A DNA stretch of 35,948 nt. Source: Candidatus Omnitrophota bacterium. Lineage in GTDB: Bacteria; Omnitrophota; Gorgyraeia; 1-14-0-20-64-10. A program made the position numbers and the translations under genes. The stretch lies in NCBI GenBank assembly GCA_016177405.1, contig JACOVG010000010.1, positions 1-35,948 of the forward strand, read 5' to 3'. Positions 34,525 to 35,948 of this stretch are shown here, in pieces; positions within the stretch are counted from its first letter, which is position 1; each line of letters starts with the position of its first letter. Under the pieces are notes generated by a model. That model had not been told where the DNA came from, made no database searches, and was given only the letters and a program-made list of their open reading frames with translations.

Positions 34525-35723
34525 AGCGCTCCGGCTGGACCGGGCTCGCGATCATCCTCCTGTTTTCCGGCGTCCTGGTCCATTCCACCTTCAGGCAGGT
34601 TCAGTACCAACCCCAGGCCGATGAGGGCCACCTGCTGGCCTATGCCAGCCGGGTGGCCCAAGGGGGCCTCCGGGTCTGGCCGGAGCTTTTCAAGGACTAT
34701 CTGGCCGGCGCCGAAACCAACCAGTATCATCCCAGCCCCACCCGCCTGACCACCATTCTCGCCCAGGCGGCGGCGGTCCGCCTGCGAGGGCCGGAGTTTC
34801 GGTCCCTCTCGGAGCTGTCGCTGGCGAGCTTCCTGGCATTCCTCGCGGTCATGTTCGCGGGTCTTTACCGGACCTTCGGAGAGAAGACGGCTCTTTGGAC
34901 AACGCTCCTTTTGGCGGTTTCCCCCCTGCACATGGGGATGGCCAGGCGCGCCCTCGGCGATTCGTTGACGGCCCTCCTGTTCACCGCCTCCTTTTGGCTT
35001 CTGCTGGCGAATTTGGCCAAGGCCCCCGCGAAGCGCTGGTGGCTGTTGTCCGCCCTTTACACTGCCGCCTTTCTTTCAAAGGAATCGACCCTCCTCCTCA
35101 CGCCGGTGTCGCTTGTCTTTCTCTTCTGGAAGGCGCGGCGGGGCAGGGCGCCGACTCTTCTTTCGGTCTGCGCGGTCTCTGTCATTCCGGCTGCCGCCGC
35201 CTTCCTTTTAACAGGTTTAGCCGCCGGCAGCTTTTCGATCGCCTGGCAGACCGAATGGGCCTTCACCCACTCCGCCAAACTAAGCCGCTACGCCATGCTC
35301 TACGACCAGGGGCCCTGGTTTCTGTACCTGGCCGACCTCATCCTTCTTTCTCCGTGGGTTGCCTTCCTTTATGCGGGGTGGCTGGGGCACCTGACGGCGA
35401 GCCGGGAAAAAGAGGAATTTCTCTGGAGGTGGGCCCTGCTGCCGGTTTTCTTCGTCGCCTTCACCTGCTTGCTCCCGGCCAGAAACATCCGCCACCTCTT
35501 GTTGATCGAGGCGCCGGTTCGGCTGGGGGCGGTCCTTTTTCTACAGGGGCTTTTTGGCGGCTGGGCCGGGCGGGGCAGGCGGCAGGAGCTTGTGATGGGA
35601 GCGGTTGTCCTGATGCTGGCCTCCCTGGATCTGAAGGCCTTCCACGATCTCTTCCTGGTCCACCGTTTCTACGATCCGGTCAGTTTCTGGCTTCTCTACT
35701 GGCGGGGTTTCCTGCCCCAATGA
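34521..35723 (+). CDS. membrane glycosyltransferase-like protein (GT39/GT-C type)
   Basis: The 400-residue protein has about ten hydrophobic segments. An early acidic loop motif QADEGHLLAYASRVAQGG resembles the D-E pair of ArnT/PMT-like GT-C enzymes that use polyprenyl-phosphate sugars. LLAVSPLHMGMARRALGDSL and FLSKESTLLL further support this group (kinship inferred by pattern, not alignment). Donor and acceptor are unknown. ATG 34521 overlaps the pgpA stop; the frame is open upstream but only shadows pgpA. It converges on the next gene with a 44-base overlap. Confidence 0.65.
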   Translation: MKRSGWTGLAIILLFSGVLVHSTFRQVQYQPQADEGHLLAYASRVAQGGLRVWPELFKDYLAGAETNQYHPSPTRLTTILAQAAAVRLRGPEFRSLSELSLASFLAFLAVMFAGLYRTFGEKTALWTTLLLAVSPLHMGMARRALGDSLTALLFTASFWLLLANLAKAPAKRWWLLSALYTAAFLSKESTLLLTPVSLVFLFWKARRGRAPTLLSVCAVSVIPAAAAFLLTGLAAGSFSIAWQTEWAFTHSAKLSRYAMLYDQGPWFLYLADLILLSPWVAFLYAGWLGHLTASREKEEFLWRWALLPVFFVAFTCLLPARNIRHLLLIEAPVRLGAVLFLQGLFGGWAGRGRRQELVMGAVVLMLASLDLKAFHDLFLVHRFYDPVSFWLLYWRGFLPQ

Positions 35724-35948
35724 TGCGCCCGGCCAAGACCACGATTCCCGCCACCCAAATCAAGGCGTTTATCCCGAAGAAGCGGTAAGCCCAAACAAGC
35801 GCCTTCGACTCGAAAAAGAAATGAACCCGGTTCTCCCCGGGCAAGATCGGCACGGCCTTGTAAGCGAGATTCGCCCTCGCGACCGGAACCGGCCTGCCGT
35901 TGACCTTGGCCTTCCAGAAGGGATGCCAGACATCGGAGTAAAAGGCCC
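35680..35948 (-). CDS. C-terminal end of a YfhO-like membrane protein (partial)
   Basis: This minus-strand frame runs in from the window edge and ends at the TGA at 35682-35680. It translates as AFYSDVWHPFWKAKVNGRP, then ANLAYKAVPILPGENRVHFFFES, then a membrane segment near the C-terminus. The pattern Sx(D)xWxPxWKAxVNG with ANxxYKAVPxxPG and VHFxF is that of the soluble C-terminal part of YfhO-like and GT-C membrane proteins. At least 89 residues are seen; the gene continues beyond the window. The last codons overlap the convergent glycosyltransferase-like gene. Confidence 0.6.
   Translation of the reverse strand, partial: AFYSDVWHPFWKAKVNGRPVPVARANLAYKAVPILPGENRVHFFFESKALVWAYRFFGINALIWVAGIVVLAGRIIGAGNPASREARN

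Overview
The window is a dense, GC-rich (roughly two thirds G+C in most genes) piece of a bacterial chromosome. The genes are mostly housekeeping and tightly packed, with many 1-4 base or longer start/stop overlaps and frequent GTG and TTG starts. FtsK, RodZ-like, PgsA/PgpA, Xer recombinase, NAD-dependent ligase and two lipoproteins point to a membrane-bounded, probably diderm bacterium. A long secreted modular protein with repeated GLEE-type linkers suggests an uncultivated lineage such as Omnitrophota or a neighbour. That placement is inference, not proof.

Layout: (1) 1-291 holds a GC-rich, rod-foldable stretch followed by a near-consensus promoter. (2) 292-4494 is smc, interrupted inside its ATP-binding P-loop by a 197-residue mini-intein. 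(3) 4436-5938, minus strand, is a multi-pass GT-C-like membrane protein. (4) 5992-12044 is a riboflavin cluster: transaldolase, ribBA, ribH, nusB, a PHP phosphoesterase, ribD and ribE. A secreted nuclease and a PEGA/HEAT-repeat lipoprotein follow. (5) 13873-14356 has no protein gene; it carries a hairpin cluster, tRNA-Pro(CGG) and a 16-base direct repeat of that tRNA's 3' end. (6) 14357-18092: acylphosphatase, ligA, a small lipoprotein and a Xer recombinase. (7) 18162-22955: a 1597-residue secreted/membrane protein with a PfkB kinase domain and three nearly identical 12-residue linkers. (8) 22989-29215: tRNA-Arg(CCG), then the ribosome-assembly/RNA run ylxP-rbfA-nrnA-truB-ribF-rpsO-pnp, which in many bacteria follows nusA-infB. 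(9) 29231-35723: ftsK, a rodZ-like gene, rimO, pgsA, pgpA and a glycosyltransferase-like membrane protein, facing the 3' end of a YfhO-like gene on the minus strand.

The riboflavin genes together make FMN/FAD: RibBA and RibD build the two precursors, RibH and RibE join them, and RibF (encoded separately) converts riboflavin to FMN and FAD. Transaldolase at the head of the cluster belongs to the pentose phosphate pathway that yields ribulose 5-phosphate, the RibB substrate. No FMN-riboswitch consensus was recognised. Instead the truB-ribF gap holds a palindromic leader whose outer stem covers the ribF ribosome binding site and start codon and which has an alternative pairing that would free them.

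The most notable observations are the P-loop intein, the possible RNA switch or mobile palindrome before ribF, the in-frame repeated linker of the large PfkB-containing protein, several palindromic repeats embedded in coding sequences, and a lumazine synthase with glutamine where the catalytic histidine is expected.
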